DNA of 64,000 nt from Catonia carolina. Its lineage: Eukaryota > Arthropoda > Insecta > Hemiptera > Achilidae. Shown one piece after another: positions 11,581-22,231 of the stretch (the stretch's first letter is position 1; each line of letters starts with the position of its first letter). The stretch spans positions 54,269,001-54,333,000 of the forward strand of contig JAQMRL010000006.1 of assembly GCA_035578175.1 (NCBI GenBank). The letters run 5' to 3'. The notes below the pieces were generated by a model. It did not search any database, had not been told where the DNA came from, and saw only the letters and a list, made by a program, of their open reading frames with translations. The position numbers were made by a program, and so were the translations under genes.

Positions 11581-12339
11581 GGCCGGGTGTTACATATCTA
11601 ACAAAACTGCTTTAAGCAAAAATGTTTTAGCTTGAAGCAGAAGCTTTTTTTGTTTTTACTAAAACTAATGCAGAACTGAAATTAGTGTTCACAGTGGCGC
11701 TAGACGATGATATAGTAGTATAATTGTGATACTGGATAGGAATAGCTTGTGAAAAAAAGTAGAAAAACGTGAATGGATACATCCAATAAATGAGAAAAGG
11801 GAAAGAGATAACACTGCGGAATTTTATTGATGTTTTACGATGTGACGACATCAAATTTCCTGCAGTCATTTAACATGGTTCTTGTTATGATGTTTCTTCA
11901 ATGTAAAATTGTATTTTGGGGACCTCTCTTTTACTAGGACAATTAGTCGTTCAGTATGTACTTCCATTGTAAAAAAATAACCTCACTATACAACGATCTT
12001 AATACAATATGCACATATCTATTGCCAGTAGCCAGAATGCAACAGGACAGCGCACTATGCGCATGTGCAAAACAAAATATTTTGCCTTCCAGCAATGGTC
12101 AATGCTTGTGAGACAAGCTCTGCCAGTTCTGCTTAAACATGTTTAAACATAGTATTTTTTGTTCTGCTCCATTTTGCTCAAACATGCTATACAGCGTTTT
12201 GTACATGCTAAATAGTTTTTAGTACATGGGAGATGAATCTGTGGTATTCCTATCTTACACATAGGATATTAATGTTTGAGCTACTTTAAACAAAAACTTT
12301 TGCTTAAAGCAGTTTTACTAGATATACGTGCACTCGGCC
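11581..12339. mobile_element. Non-autonomous DNA transposon (759 bp) with TTTA duplication
   Basis: Starts GGCCGGGTG and ends CACTCGGCC. The inverted arms continue as AAAACTGCTTTAAGCAAAA at about 11605 and 12298-12316. It is flanked by TTTA at 11577-11580 and 12340-12343. Arms are about 60 bp with mismatches. The interior lacks a transposase; a short minus-strand ORF at 11627-11869 has no recognisable domain. Superfamily not assigned. Confidence 0.65.
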
Positions 12340-12734
12340 TTTAGTCTCGTAAAAGTATAGTCGCTGTTGTCCAGTAAGTTTAATCGTGAAATGATTCAGA
12401 TGCCCTTTGTTTGTATTTTCTGCTAAATCGTGTAATTTCCTGTCTTATTGCATTAAGTCCTGAGTTTTTATTAGTTTTGTACATACCATGGAATTCTAGT
12501 TAGAGCTGTTCGTAAAAATTTTTGTCTCAAATTGTTCGGAAAGTCACTGTCCACTTGAATTATGGAAGTGATATGATTAAACTTTCTTAAAAAATAATTA
12601 CTTCAATAACTACCTTATTACACATTATTATAATATCATTATTTGATTGTTTATAAAAGGTGTTAGAAATGGCCTCCTTTGGCATATCAATACAGCACTC
12701 CACTTGTTTCAATTTGTTTTCAAACACTTTACCC

Positions 12735-12962
12735 AACTCACGAACAGTGATTCTTGAATGTATTAAGTTTGTCGATCGTGTGTGGTCTGTTGTGATAAAC
12801 TTTTTGCTTTGCCGGCCCCGATAAAATCTAATCCGGGGGTAGATCAGGTGATCTTGCAGGCTATAAATTCCTAGAAATTATCCATTCACGAAAGATATTA
12901 CGCAAGAAAGCCATCGAAATGTTTTATGTAAGTACTATGGCACCATCTTGTTGGAACCATGT
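12735..12962 (-). pseudogene. Mariner/Tc1-superfamily transposase fragment
   Basis: On the minus strand WFQQDGA (about 12960) is followed by a frame with NIFREWIISRN, then PARSPDLPPD, stop, and KQKVYHNRPHTIDKLNTF. This is the second-to-third catalytic aspartate region of mariner-like transposases (QDGA ... RSPDLTPxD ... VY..RP.TI..L). Stops and a frameshift make it dead. Only about 75 codons remain. Confidence 0.65.
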
Positions 12963-13215
12963 TGTTGAAACCTGTTACACATTCCACCTCAACTCAACGT
13001 CTGACGGTTTTGTTTCGGATACTAAACCGCGTCCAGTGACAGCACAAGGCAACCAATATGTGAATCGCTTCTAGCTCTTTCCATATTCTTTCACAGAGCA
13101 CCCAAAATTAAAACTCTATTGTATTTGGTATATCAAGAATATTGTTCCAAATTTCCGAGATAATCTGAATTTTTCAGAATCCAAACAAGAAAAGGTTCAG
13201 CCCTAATGACTCCTG

Positions 13216-13359
13216 CACGCGGTCTTGGGTTCGAATCCCACTCGGGCATGGCATTTTTTCATATGTTGCAAAAATTCATTTCATTCTTCACCGTCTGCAT
13301 TAGCAGCAATCTGCAAAACAGTCGGACGTTAAACCAAAAAAAAAAAAAAGAAAAAAAAA
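13216..13359 (+). mobile_element. SINE2, 5'-truncated
   Basis: Flanked by GACTCCTG at 13208-13215 and 13360-13367. It starts inside the tRNA-like head, at the segment with GGTCTTGGGTTCGAATCCCA (B-box region). It continues through the conserved body CCGTCTGCATTAGCAGC and ends in an A-rich tail with one G. Confidence 0.85.
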
Positions 13360-13381
13360 GACTCCTGAGGTTCCACTGTAT

Positions 13382-14159
13382 TGTGAGACTTAATTTAAAA
13401 ACAATTTTTTAGTTTCAGTAAGAGAAATTATTTTTAACAATACTCATTTTTTTGTTCTCAAATTAAATGCATTCCATGTAAAACTTTGTATTCATTTTGA
13501 AACTAAATTTGTTAAGGTTTGACACACAATTTTCAGACATGTCTTGATTTACTTGAGGATGATCTCTGAGAGACTAAAACATATTTAAAAAAATTGGAAA
13601 ACATTTTTTGTTAAATTTTTAAATTTAAAAAGGTTACTTTTTTTGTTTTTTATAAAATAATCTTTTATTAAAACTTGTCAATTATATAACTGTCAATTCT
13701 TTCGATTTATTTTGTGGTACTGTAAGTCGTAGTGTTGTAATAAAAACAATTAAATTTTGTATAAAACTGTTTATTATTAGACAAAATAGTAGTGATAAAT
13801 AAACTAGCTTTTTTATATGAATACGAGGTAGATTTTTGTACGTTGTAGTTATTTGTATTTGATATTATACATAAAATTTTGAGTAGCCTAATTTTATTTC
13901 CTTGCTTTATAAATGTTTTTGCGATGATAATAATAAGGAAAAAGTGTATTAAAAGTTTTATTAAGATGTGTATTTTGAAGTAGTTTAGTAGTGTAGATTT
14001 TACTATTGTATTATTATATTAAAAAAAATTAAATAAATATTTTTGTAAAAAATTATTTAATTTTCCTGGGGATATCCACAAAGGTTTTGTGTTACATGAT
14101 ATCAAAGTGTCAGATGAAATTATAAAAGTTTATCAACAGAAAGGTTGTAGATTTATCTC
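13382..14159. other. No recognised feature
   Basis: AT-rich with only short ORFs. Confidence 0.5.
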
Positions 14160-14335
14160 TAACCACTGTGTTCATTGGTGAAGTGGTTAGCACAACTGTC
14201 TTCTACATCAAAGTCTCGAGTTCAATTCCCAGTAAGGTTTGACATTTTTTCATCACTCATTTTCATCTATCATCCTTCTGATCATCTGCATTAGCAGTCA
14301 TTATATAAGAGGCAGATAAGTAAGGCAAAAAAACC
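14160..14335 (+). mobile_element. SINE2-related tRNA-derived SINE (variant head)
   Basis: The tRNA-like head has GGTGAAGTGGTTAGCACAAC (A-box region) and GAGTTCAATTCCC (B-box region). The body has ATCATCTGCATTAGCAGTCA, which matches the conserved body motif of SINE2, while the head differs. The tail has no clear poly(A) and no clean target-site duplication was found. Confidence 0.6.
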
Positions 14336-14861
14336 TGAGTACAACATACTTTCTGGCCAGTTGATAAGTTTTTGTACTCTGGAATTTATCTGGTGAATCA
14401 CACTGGATTCTTGAAGGTGTTTTGGTTGTCACTTGTTATTAGAGAGAAGGTAATTTATCAAGAAATACTGTTTCCCCAGCACACAAGACTTGTTGTCTTG
14501 CGTATTGTTCATAATATAAGACAATATGGCCTCCTTTCTCTTTTTGAGTTAAATATTCAAAGAAAAAAGTAAAAATGTTCTCGTTTATATTTAAAATTTT
14601 GAATAAAGTAAAAGTTAACAGTCCTGATTAAAGTTTTTGTATAGTGGTTTCTTATTGCCTTCTGTATCATATTGCTGTTGATCTATGAAGTGATTTCATC
14701 GCCTTCAGAAGTGATTTCTTGCATTACAAGAATAGTATCCTGGTTAACTTATGCACCTGTACTTTTAAAGATTGTTGAGGCATTTATTTTTAACGCCAGA
14801 ATTTTGGTGCAAGGTCAAAAAAGAAAAGTGGTAGTGAATATCTTAATTATTTTTAATCTTC
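14336..14861. other. No recognised feature
   Basis: AT-rich. Short ORFs at 14372-14572 and 14672-14893 have no recognisable domains. Confidence 0.4.
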
Positions 14862-15130
14862 AATGTGCGTTTATTGCAATCTGTTTAATTTAGAAGAACC
14901 CAAGAGACGTAGTCTTGTACAGACTCAGACTGACCATTCCTGAGAGAGTATGGCTAATTGAACCTCAACCATAAAAATGCACCAGTAACCACTGTCTGGT
15001 ATTCAAATCTGTATAAAAGTACCTACCTTTACTAGGATTTGAACCAGAAACCTTTGCCTCCAAAAATCAGCTGTTAAACAGCTGATTCATGGTGATGACT
15101 TTACCGCTAGACCAACCTGGTGGATTGGAT
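14862..15130 (-). mobile_element. SINE1, internally deleted
   Basis: Minus-strand copy with the head at the right (CCACCAGGTTGGTCTAG, reverse of about 15108-15125). It lacks about 60 bp between the tail part and the GTACAGACTCAG block. Confidence 0.8.
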
Positions 15131-16239
15131 TGTCTGGGTCTTCTACTTCTTCAAAGGCACCTTCTAGCTTTATTTTTTCCAACGCCTTCTTATGTCAACT
15201 TTTTGTCTACATCTTAAATGGTCTTCTCAGCTTTTTTCACTATAGCACATCAATATGTTTGCACCATACAATGTAGTTTTTGGCTGGAGACATCCTAAGC
15301 TTTTTCACTATTTTCCTAACTATGTTGCCATCATTTTAGGTTGCTGTAGCTTCAAAAACACTTGTTTCTAATGTAATTTTTAAAACGTAAGTAGATTTTG
15401 GTATTCTTTACCAAGAAGGCTTAGTAAATTGTGATTCACTTGCATTTTGTGAACTGCCATGCAAGCACCTATGGAACAGCTAGTAAACAGTAGCAATCTG
15501 GTAAACATTGGAATTTACATGTAGCTTATACAGCTAATAGAAATAATATTAATGACAAAAGGAAAACATATTTAAATGGCGTAAATACAAACCCAAAATA
15601 ATTAAAAGATTTATTGCACACAGAAAATGAAAAAAGTAATGTAATATATTTACCCATAACTTAAAAAATATTGCACGGAAATATGAACGATACATCAAAT
15701 TAAAGCCCCAATTACAAAGACATAATAAGGGGAAAAACTAAAAACAGAATTTTTGGTTCATTTTTAACACCTAACCTCCCTTAACTCGTAAACAGAACGT
15801 TTGTTTTGTACTTCTTTTAACATTTGAGTAATACTCGCCATCTATGGATTAAAATTGGAACTACATTATCAATTCTCAAGCGGTTATAAAGAGTATTATA
15901 ATATTACATTTTGTCATGTAATTGTTCTTATTAGTTATAATTAGGTTATCTGTTTATTAATAAAAATAAATTGAACTGTATTGTTATCTTATGGTAACAT
16001 ACGAATTACTTAAAATCGAAATTATTTTAAGCCAATATATTTTACTTAGTTGCGACATGTTATGTTCCGATATAAATTTGCATGAAGTTATGTGTTCAAT
16101 TATGTCATAGGTGTGTTAGAGAATGCAACCTGTGCAATTATAAATCGGGGTGAATTTAACCAACAATGAAAAAAAAATTAAGTCAGCGTAAATATAAGTT
16201 AAATTACAATCTTTTAAACAACATAATATTTATTTATTT
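15131..16239. other. No recognised feature
   Basis: Non-coding AT-rich stretch. No repeat shared with the rest of the window was noticed. Confidence 0.45.
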
Positions 16240-16339
16240 ATTTTTTTTTAGTTTATTTTAAGTTGCAAAACATTAAATGGATCTCTTCCGTTTTGTCACA
16301 AGAAATGTACTGCATTTAGCACTTGTTATGCGGCTTGCG

Positions 16340-17085
16340 TCATTCTCAATAAACTAACCTAATTTTAATCATATAATATGAAAGACGTACATAGTGACGG
16401 CTTGCGTCATCCTCAATAAACATAACCTGATTTTAATCGTATAATATGAAAGACGCCAAATGAAAATCAATCTTAGTTTGGCTTAAGATCTTAAGCCTTA
16501 GATCTTAAGATCTTAGATCGTAGATCTTTTAATTTCCTATAAATTTTATTATATAAACTTTTGTCGTTAAATGCATAGACTTCTAAGGCCGAAATCTTAA
16601 AAAAATTGATTTTTCACAAGTTTTCGTGAGAAAAAAAACAGAAAATTGCTAATTACCGCTAAACTAACTGTTATACAAAAAAATGTTTGGAATAAAAGTT
16701 GTAGGATTTTAAATTCTCTACAACTTTAATTATATACATTTTGCGGTAAAATGCATTATAAAGCTGAAATCTTACAAAAAAAAATTTTTTACGTGAAAAC
16801 AGCCTCACCAAGAATTTCAGCAAACATGACTCCTACCCTATCTTGTAGAGCATAAAAAAATTATGTAGACTAAATGAGGCAATTTAAAAAAAATCGTTGG
16901 ACCAGTTTTTGAGAAAATCGCAAAAAAGTGAAAAATTACACGAATAAACTACTACTTCCGATTGACCGATTTTGATGAAAATGTTCGTGTCGGGTCCGGT
17001 AGTAGTATTTAACTTAAGTTTCAAGTTCGCACGATGTTCCGTTCTTGAGATATTTTGTATACACATACACAAACCAATTAAACAA
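16340..17085 (-). mobile_element. HINE-like element, minus copy inside T8
   Basis: Carries the family core from the TTTGGCTTAA block to the CACACATACAC block. The outer part is duplicated in tandem (16331-16387 and 16399-16456). Near 16480-16530 it has a local expansion of AGATCTTA palindromes absent from other copies. Confidence 0.75.
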
Positions 17086-17259
17086 AGGGAGAAGAAGATG
17101 ACTCATGTTGACAAACTTAAATAAAATAAAATAATAATAACAGTAATAACATAACAATAACAACATTAACTATGAGTAATGGCTATGCGTAATGGAATGA
17201 GTCATAAATGGTTTAATAGTTAAATAAATATTATGTATTGTATTGTAGTATTTACATAC

Positions 17260-17318
17260 AATAAATATACATACGTTCAAATTACATAATATGTAATTTG
17301 AACGTATGTATATTTATT
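17260..17318. repeat. Perfect 29-bp-arm palindrome
   Basis: Arms 17260-17288 and 17290-17318 are exact reverse complements around a single A at 17289. The arm contains ACATACGTTCAAATTACATA. It lies inside transposon T8. Confidence 0.9.
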
Positions 17319-17539
17319 AATATGTTCAATAATGGGTTACGCGACCCGCATAACACTTGCTAAATGCGGTACATTTCTTGTGACAAAACGGAAAAGATCC
17401 CATTAAATTATTAGTGACTATGGAGTTATGTTACTGTGACGATGGGTTTTGACATTATGATTACCAGATCCTAGCGGGAATTAAAACTGGGATCTCCGTG
17501 TTGTTGGCTAGCGCACTTACCACTACGCTAAGGAGGCGG

Positions 17540-17664
17540 CCACGGTCTTGGGTTCGAATCCCATTCAGGCATGGCATATTTTCATACGTTTCAAAAAATC
17601 ATTTCATCTTTACCGTCTGCATTAGCAGTAAATTACAGAAGAGTCGGACGTTAAACCAAAAAAA
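17540..17664 (+). mobile_element. SINE2, 5'-truncated, inserted in SINE3
   Basis: Flanked by AGGAGGCGG at 17531-17539 and 17665-17673. It starts at CCACGGTCTTGGGTTCGAAT within the tRNA-like head, has the CCGTCTGCATTAGCAGTAAA body, and ends in a short A tail. Confidence 0.88.
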
Positions 17665-17685
17665 AGGAGGCGGTCAAATGTAATT

Positions 17686-18139
17686 TGGACGGCGGTAAAG
17701 ATTAATTAATACAATATTAGATATGCTTCGAACGATAATAGCCTTTGTTACAAAAATTAACATGACCTATGTAATAAAGTAATTTTTATAAATTTTGAAA
17801 AAGAAACAGTTCTTAACTGAAAAATGTTATGTAATTTTTCCCCAATAAAAATTATCCGTTATAAATGTTTAAAATACAATTAAAAGTTACTTGTCAATTA
17901 ATTTTATATACGTTGTATTTTATTTCAGACTGATTTTTGCACGCTAATTAATTTATTTGAAGGAGTGATAAAAATAAATAAAAAATAGGCCTAAGGCTGA
18001 CCTTGTTTACTGTCTCTGGAACGAGACGTAGTTAGATTTTTTGTGAATAGTTAGCTAGTGGCGCTTGAAGGTCAAAGTGGAGGATTTTATAAGCAATATT
18101 ATGTTGAGGCGGGAAAGTTAACTAAACAGGTGGTGTTGT
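17686..18139. other. No recognised feature
   Basis: AT-rich to about 18000, then less AT-rich and apparently single-copy. Confidence 0.4.
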
Positions 18140-18440
18140 TTTTGTATGTATTGATGAAGCAGCTTACCTAAACCTAACCTAAAACCAAGACACTCGTGTT
18201 GTCTATGTGTCAGTCGTCCCGCCAGTTCGACTCACGTGTTTGTCTCGGTCGGATCGAGGTTTCTCTTCGCTGTAATGTGTTGTGTTTATAAACTCACACT
18301 CCGTGTCCGTGAGTGAAGTGCCGGTACTTTCATGTTATGTTATGTTACTCCGTGTGAAAGGTTATGTTATAGTGCTTCTTTCTTGTCAAGTATATATTAC
18401 ATTTCAGTGTTCTCCTTATTTTTGGATATCATTGCAACAG
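18140..18440 (+). promoter_or_regulatory. Candidate promoter and non-coding first exon
   Basis: A block of higher GC with no resemblance to the repeats around it. It contains TCAGTC at 18210-18215, the arthropod initiator consensus. CACGTG (E-box) is at 18233-18238 and GGTCG, a DPE-like string, is at 18247. It ends CAACAG followed by GTAATC at 18441, a good splice donor. No ORF of note lies within it. If it is an exon, the coding part lies beyond an intron not resolved here. It could also be the 5' end of an unrecognised retroelement. Confidence 0.3.
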
Positions 18441-18444
18441 GTAA

Positions 18445-18849
18445 TCTAATTATTTATTTATTTTATTTTTATGTGCAATAGTTAATGTCAAACGCCAGCT
18501 TTTTACTTAATCAATTCAATTAGTGGATAACTCAAAATATTTCAGTTGTTTAGTTTACTTTTTAATATTTTTTAATTTATATTAACCTATAATTTTAATT
18601 GCATTTGATCATTTTATTAATAATTCGTTTATAATTTAAAGTTTATTATTTTTAATTTATGGTTTTATTTTGTCATTATATTGTAACTGCAAATATAATT
18701 TATAATAATAATAATAATTGTGTCTCTATATAAATTTATGCACGAGGTATAAAATTAACACTGATTGACAACTCAATTTGAGCTGTATTTTCTTGATTTT
18801 TGACAAGAATTTTAACTCCACGTGAAGTTTATTCATATTTAGCTGTCAA
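18445..18849. other. No recognised feature
   Basis: AT-rich; would be the start of an intron if the preceding block is an exon. Confidence 0.35.
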
Positions 18850-18960
18850 CTGAACATTGTATACAAAGTCGATTGCCCAACTGGTGTTACTTGACAATAA
18901 ATTGAAATTTTTTTGTCTACATACTGACAGCCTGCTAGCCTGATAGCCTGCAGGCCCCGA
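18850..18960 (-). repeat. Repeat F, partial copy
   Basis: Matches the reverse complement of 47570-47680 (shared CAAAGTCG.TTGCCCAAC, GGTGTTACTT). Confidence 0.6.
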
Positions 18961-19540
18961 AAAGTTTAAAATGAATTAACAATGTGATGTTATAATCTTT
19001 TAAAGTTTCTTCTGTTATTTTTGTTTTTGTTAGGAGACTATAGTAATTAAAATGGATATGAAATATTTTGTTGCTGTATTTAAATAATTATAATATCTGT
19101 TAATTTATATCCAAAAAACACTTGTTTTGTACAAACGTTTGTACGTTACGTATACATTTATCTCTACTATTAAATTTATGCACGAGGTATAAAATTAACC
19201 TATCTGTCGTTTCCTATGTTCATATGTCAATTTAGTTCCGCTTTTTTCAAACACCATGTCGTTTAGAATCAAATCATCTAGATTGAAGCACAGATTTAAA
19301 GGTATAATAATTTCTTATGTATACCGATGTTAAATAACCATTTCTGTATTTCAACTTTAAACTTTCTGATGGTCAGTATATTTCCATAATTTTGGGGAAG
19401 CAAGTAGTACAGTTTTGGAGCCAGTTAACAAAAACAATTTTGGAATAGCGTTTTTGTAGCTCTATGCAAAGGAATATACTTAAATTTATATTTATATTTC
19501 CTATTCGGGAATCAAATCGGAAATGTTCGGTCTTTTTACT
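18961..19540. other. No recognised feature
   Basis: AT-rich. The phrase TATGCACGAGGTATAAAATTAAC occurs near 18737 and again near 19178, indicating a local duplicated or dispersed motif. Confidence 0.4.
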
Positions 19541-19704
19541 TCTCTTGCGTATATGAATATATAGGAAGGAAAGTATTGTTTTCATGTCGATTTTTCGAAA
19601 TCGAGGGTTCACCGGATCTACACGTTTTCAGACCCCCTGAACCAAAAAAAAAACATGTTTTTAGCGATTGGTCTGTGTGTGTGTGTGTGTGCGCGTGCGC
19701 GTGC

Positions 19705-19735
<31 letters not shown>

Positions 19736-20589
19736 GGTGTGTGTGGGTGGGTGGGTGGGTGTGTGGGCGTGTGTGTGGGTGGGTGTGTGTGTGTGTGTGT
19801 GTGAACAGAATATCTCAAGAACGTATCATCGTACGAACTTGAAACTTAAAACTTAAGTTATATACCACTAGAGGACCCGACACGAACATTTTCATCAAAA
19901 TCGGTCAACCGGAAGTAGTAGTTTATTCGTGTCATTTTTCACTTTTTCGCGAATTTCTCAAAAACGGGTTTTGCGATTTCGTTTTTAAATCACCTAATTT
20001 ACTACATTTTGTATGCTATATAAGATAGGGTAAGCGCCATGTCTGCTGAAATTCTTGGGGAGGTTTTTTTGCGTAAATGTTTTTTTAAGATTGTGACTTT
20101 AATATGCATTTTAGCTCAAAAATGAATATAATAAAAGTAGTAGACAATTTAAAATCCTTTTAAACTTTTATTTCAATCACTTTTTTTATATAACGCTTGG
20201 TGTAGCGGTAATTAGCGATTTCCTGTTTTTTTCTCACGAAAACGTGTGAAAAACCGACTTTTTTAAAGATTTCAGCCTTAGGCCTAATATGCATTTTACG
20301 ACAAACGTGTATATATTCAAATTTATAGAAAATTAAAAGATCTACAACTTTTGTTTAGAGAATTTTTATGTATATAGCCTAGTTTAGCGTGAAAGAGTAA
20401 TTTTCCGTATTTTTAAGCCAAACTGAGGTTGATTTTTATTTTGTGTCTTTCACTCATGATTTAAATAAAGTTATGTTTATTGAGGTTAATTTTTTTGTTT
20501 ATTTCTAATATTTACTAATGTTAGGTTATATTGTTAATTATATTTGCATTGGCCAGAGAAAGTCGTTTGAGTTTTTCACACCAGATTTT
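19541..20589 (+). mobile_element. HINE-like element, full-length
   Basis: Runs from CTTCTCTTGCGTATATGAAT to TTCACACCAGATTTTT. Its GT tract (19675-19802) is unusually long and has diverged to TGGG units. The proteins predicted there in three frames are low-complexity artefacts of this tract. Confidence 0.8.
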
Positions 20590-20645
20590 TATTACTTTCT
20601 CTTGCCTATATGAATAATATACTGTATAGGAAGGAAAGTATTGTT
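20590..20645 (+). mobile_element. HINE-like left end abutting the previous copy
   Basis: TTACTTTCTCTTGCCTATAT follows directly on the 3' end of the preceding copy, giving a head-to-tail junction. The match stops after about 55 bp. Sequence to 20970 is not family-like. Confidence 0.75.
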
Positions 20646-20970
20646 ATTTTAATGATTTTAATATTTTATGTGACAAAAGTAAACTGATTTTTTTTATTTT
20701 ATTGAAACATTGTTAGTCAAAGAAAGGAGGGAAAATTTAAGGATTGTTAGAGTATCGTAAAAAGCTTTTAAAACGATTTTCAGTTTATTTGGTCAAAGAT
20801 GGAGTCTGTGCACGAAGTTTAAGCCGTTAAGCTCTAGTGGAATTCTAAACTTAGAATTTAATCTCTCAACTGTCAATTGGAATACGTTTCAAATTAAAGA
20901 TGATTAACTGATTCGATTTTACGCAATTTTCAATTGTCTTCAGAATATTGTAAAAGTTTATTATTGTAAA

Positions 20971-21893
20971 AAAAAAATCTGGTGTGAAACACTCACACGA
21001 TTTTCTTTTGCCAATGCAAATAATGAACAATAAAACGTAACATTCGTCATAAAAACATTAGAAATAAACAAAAAACTAACATCAATAAACATAACCTTAT
21101 TTTAATCAAGAGTGAAAGACGCAAAATGAAAATCGACCTCAGTTTGGCTTAAAAATACGAAAAATCACTCTTTCACGGTAAACTAGGCTCTGCAGAGAAA
21201 AATGCTTTAAATAAAATTTGTACATCTTTTAATTTCCTATAAATTTTAATTTATACACTTTTGTCGTAAAATGCATACTAAGGCCGAAATCTTAAAAAAT
21301 TGATTTTTCAAACGTTTTCGTGAGAAAAAACAGAAAATTGCTAATTACCGCTAAACTAAGCGTTATACAAAAAAATGTTAAAAATAAAAGTTGTAGAATT
21401 TTAAATTCTCTACAACTTTTATTACATACATTTTTGCGCTAAAATGCATATTAAAGTCACAATCTTAAAATAAAAGTTTTTTTACGTAAAAACAGCCTCA
21501 CCAAGAATTTCAGCAAACATGGCGCCTACCCTATCTCGTAGAGCATAAAAAATTCAGTAAACCAGGCGATTTTTAAAAAAATCGTAGGACCAGTTTTTGA
21601 GAAAATCGCAAAAAGTGAAAAATTACACGAATAAATTACTACATCCAGTTGACCGATTTTGATGAAAATGTTCGTGTCGGGTCCGGTAGTGGTATGTAAC
21701 TTAAGTTTCAAGTTCGTACGATGTTCCGTTCTTGAGATATTTTGTATACACGCACACAGACCAATCGCTAAAAACATGTTTTTTGGGTTCAGGGGGTCTG
21801 AAAACGTGTAGATACGGTGAAAACTCGATTTCTTAAAATCAACATGTTAACAATACTTTCCTTCCTATATATTCATATAGCAAAAGAAGGTAA
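20971..21893 (-). mobile_element. HINE-like element, full-length, opposite orientation
   Basis: Starts ATCTGGTGTGAAACACTCAC and ends at the eroded 13-mer GCAAAAGAAGGTAA. It faces the copy at 19541 across about 380 bp. Confidence 0.8.
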
Positions 21894-22231
21894 TAAAGTT
21901 TTTAAATATTTCAGCGCAGTGTCGGTGATTAGGGGAAGACAGCCCTCTGCCCTCCGTCCTGCCCACTTTTTTGGGGAAAATTAAATTGTTATCTATTTTA
22001 TTCGCATAAAACTAGAAATAAAAACTATTTATAATATACTATTATATAAATATATAATTATTTATATTTAATAATAAACTAGAAACTATTTTATTTGTAT
22101 AAAACTAGACATTATTAAAGACAATTTATACAAACACTGTCGTTTTATTACCTTATTATCATATTTCCTTAAAGGACAATTGAAACGTTGTTTTAAAACC
22201 AAAAGACTGAATATATTTAATTTTAATTCGT
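21894..22231. other. No recognised feature
   Basis: AT-rich with ATATAATTATTTATAT-type simple sequence. Confidence 0.4.

Larger units (their letters stand above)
10961..13381. mobile_element. Possible old Tigger-like shell, filled with later insertions
   Basis: TACAGTAGAACCTCCGG at the left and CCTGAGGTTCCACTGTA (inverted) at the right form a pair of Tigger-type ends with flanking TA. A second matching block, AGATAATC near 11000 and GATTATCT inverted near 13160, supports the pairing. The roughly 2.4-kb span contains a LINE fragment, a TTTA-TSD element, a mariner remnant and a SINE2, but no recognisable Tigger transposase. The two ends could also belong to different copies. Confidence 0.35.
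16279..17400. mobile_element. DNA transposon T8, copy 1, with perfect 8-bp duplication
   Basis: Flanked by CATTAAAT at 16271-16278 and 17401-17408. Terminal inverted repeats of about 60 bp begin GGATCTYTTCCGTTTTGTCA and continue through GAAATGTAC and TTATGCGG with few mismatches. The same first 16 bases start the element at 33256. The interior carries a minus-strand HINE-like copy and a 59-bp palindrome, and no transposase. An 8-bp duplication fits hAT, P or Merlin; the GG start does not fit typical hAT ends. Superfamily left open. Confidence 0.75.
16240..17685 (-). mobile_element. SINE3 split by a DNA transposon and by SINE2
   Basis: The tail side is 16240-16278 and matches TTTTAGTTTATTTAAAGTT of the copy at 44640. 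It resumes at 17401 with TATTAGTGAC (equivalent to TTATTAGCGAC), then runs through the head region with GGGAATTAAAACTGGGATCT and CACTACGCTAAGGAGGC. The gap is exactly the element 16279-17400. The head is further split by SINE2 (17540-17664). Confidence 0.7.

Noticed and set aside
18167..18186. CCTAA-type short run, possible telomeric repeat
   Set aside because: Only three imperfect units; not evidence of a telomere or fusion site.
19576..19856. Cys/Val- or His/Thr-rich ORFs around 19.7 kb
   Set aside because: Products of the GT microsatellite in three frames.
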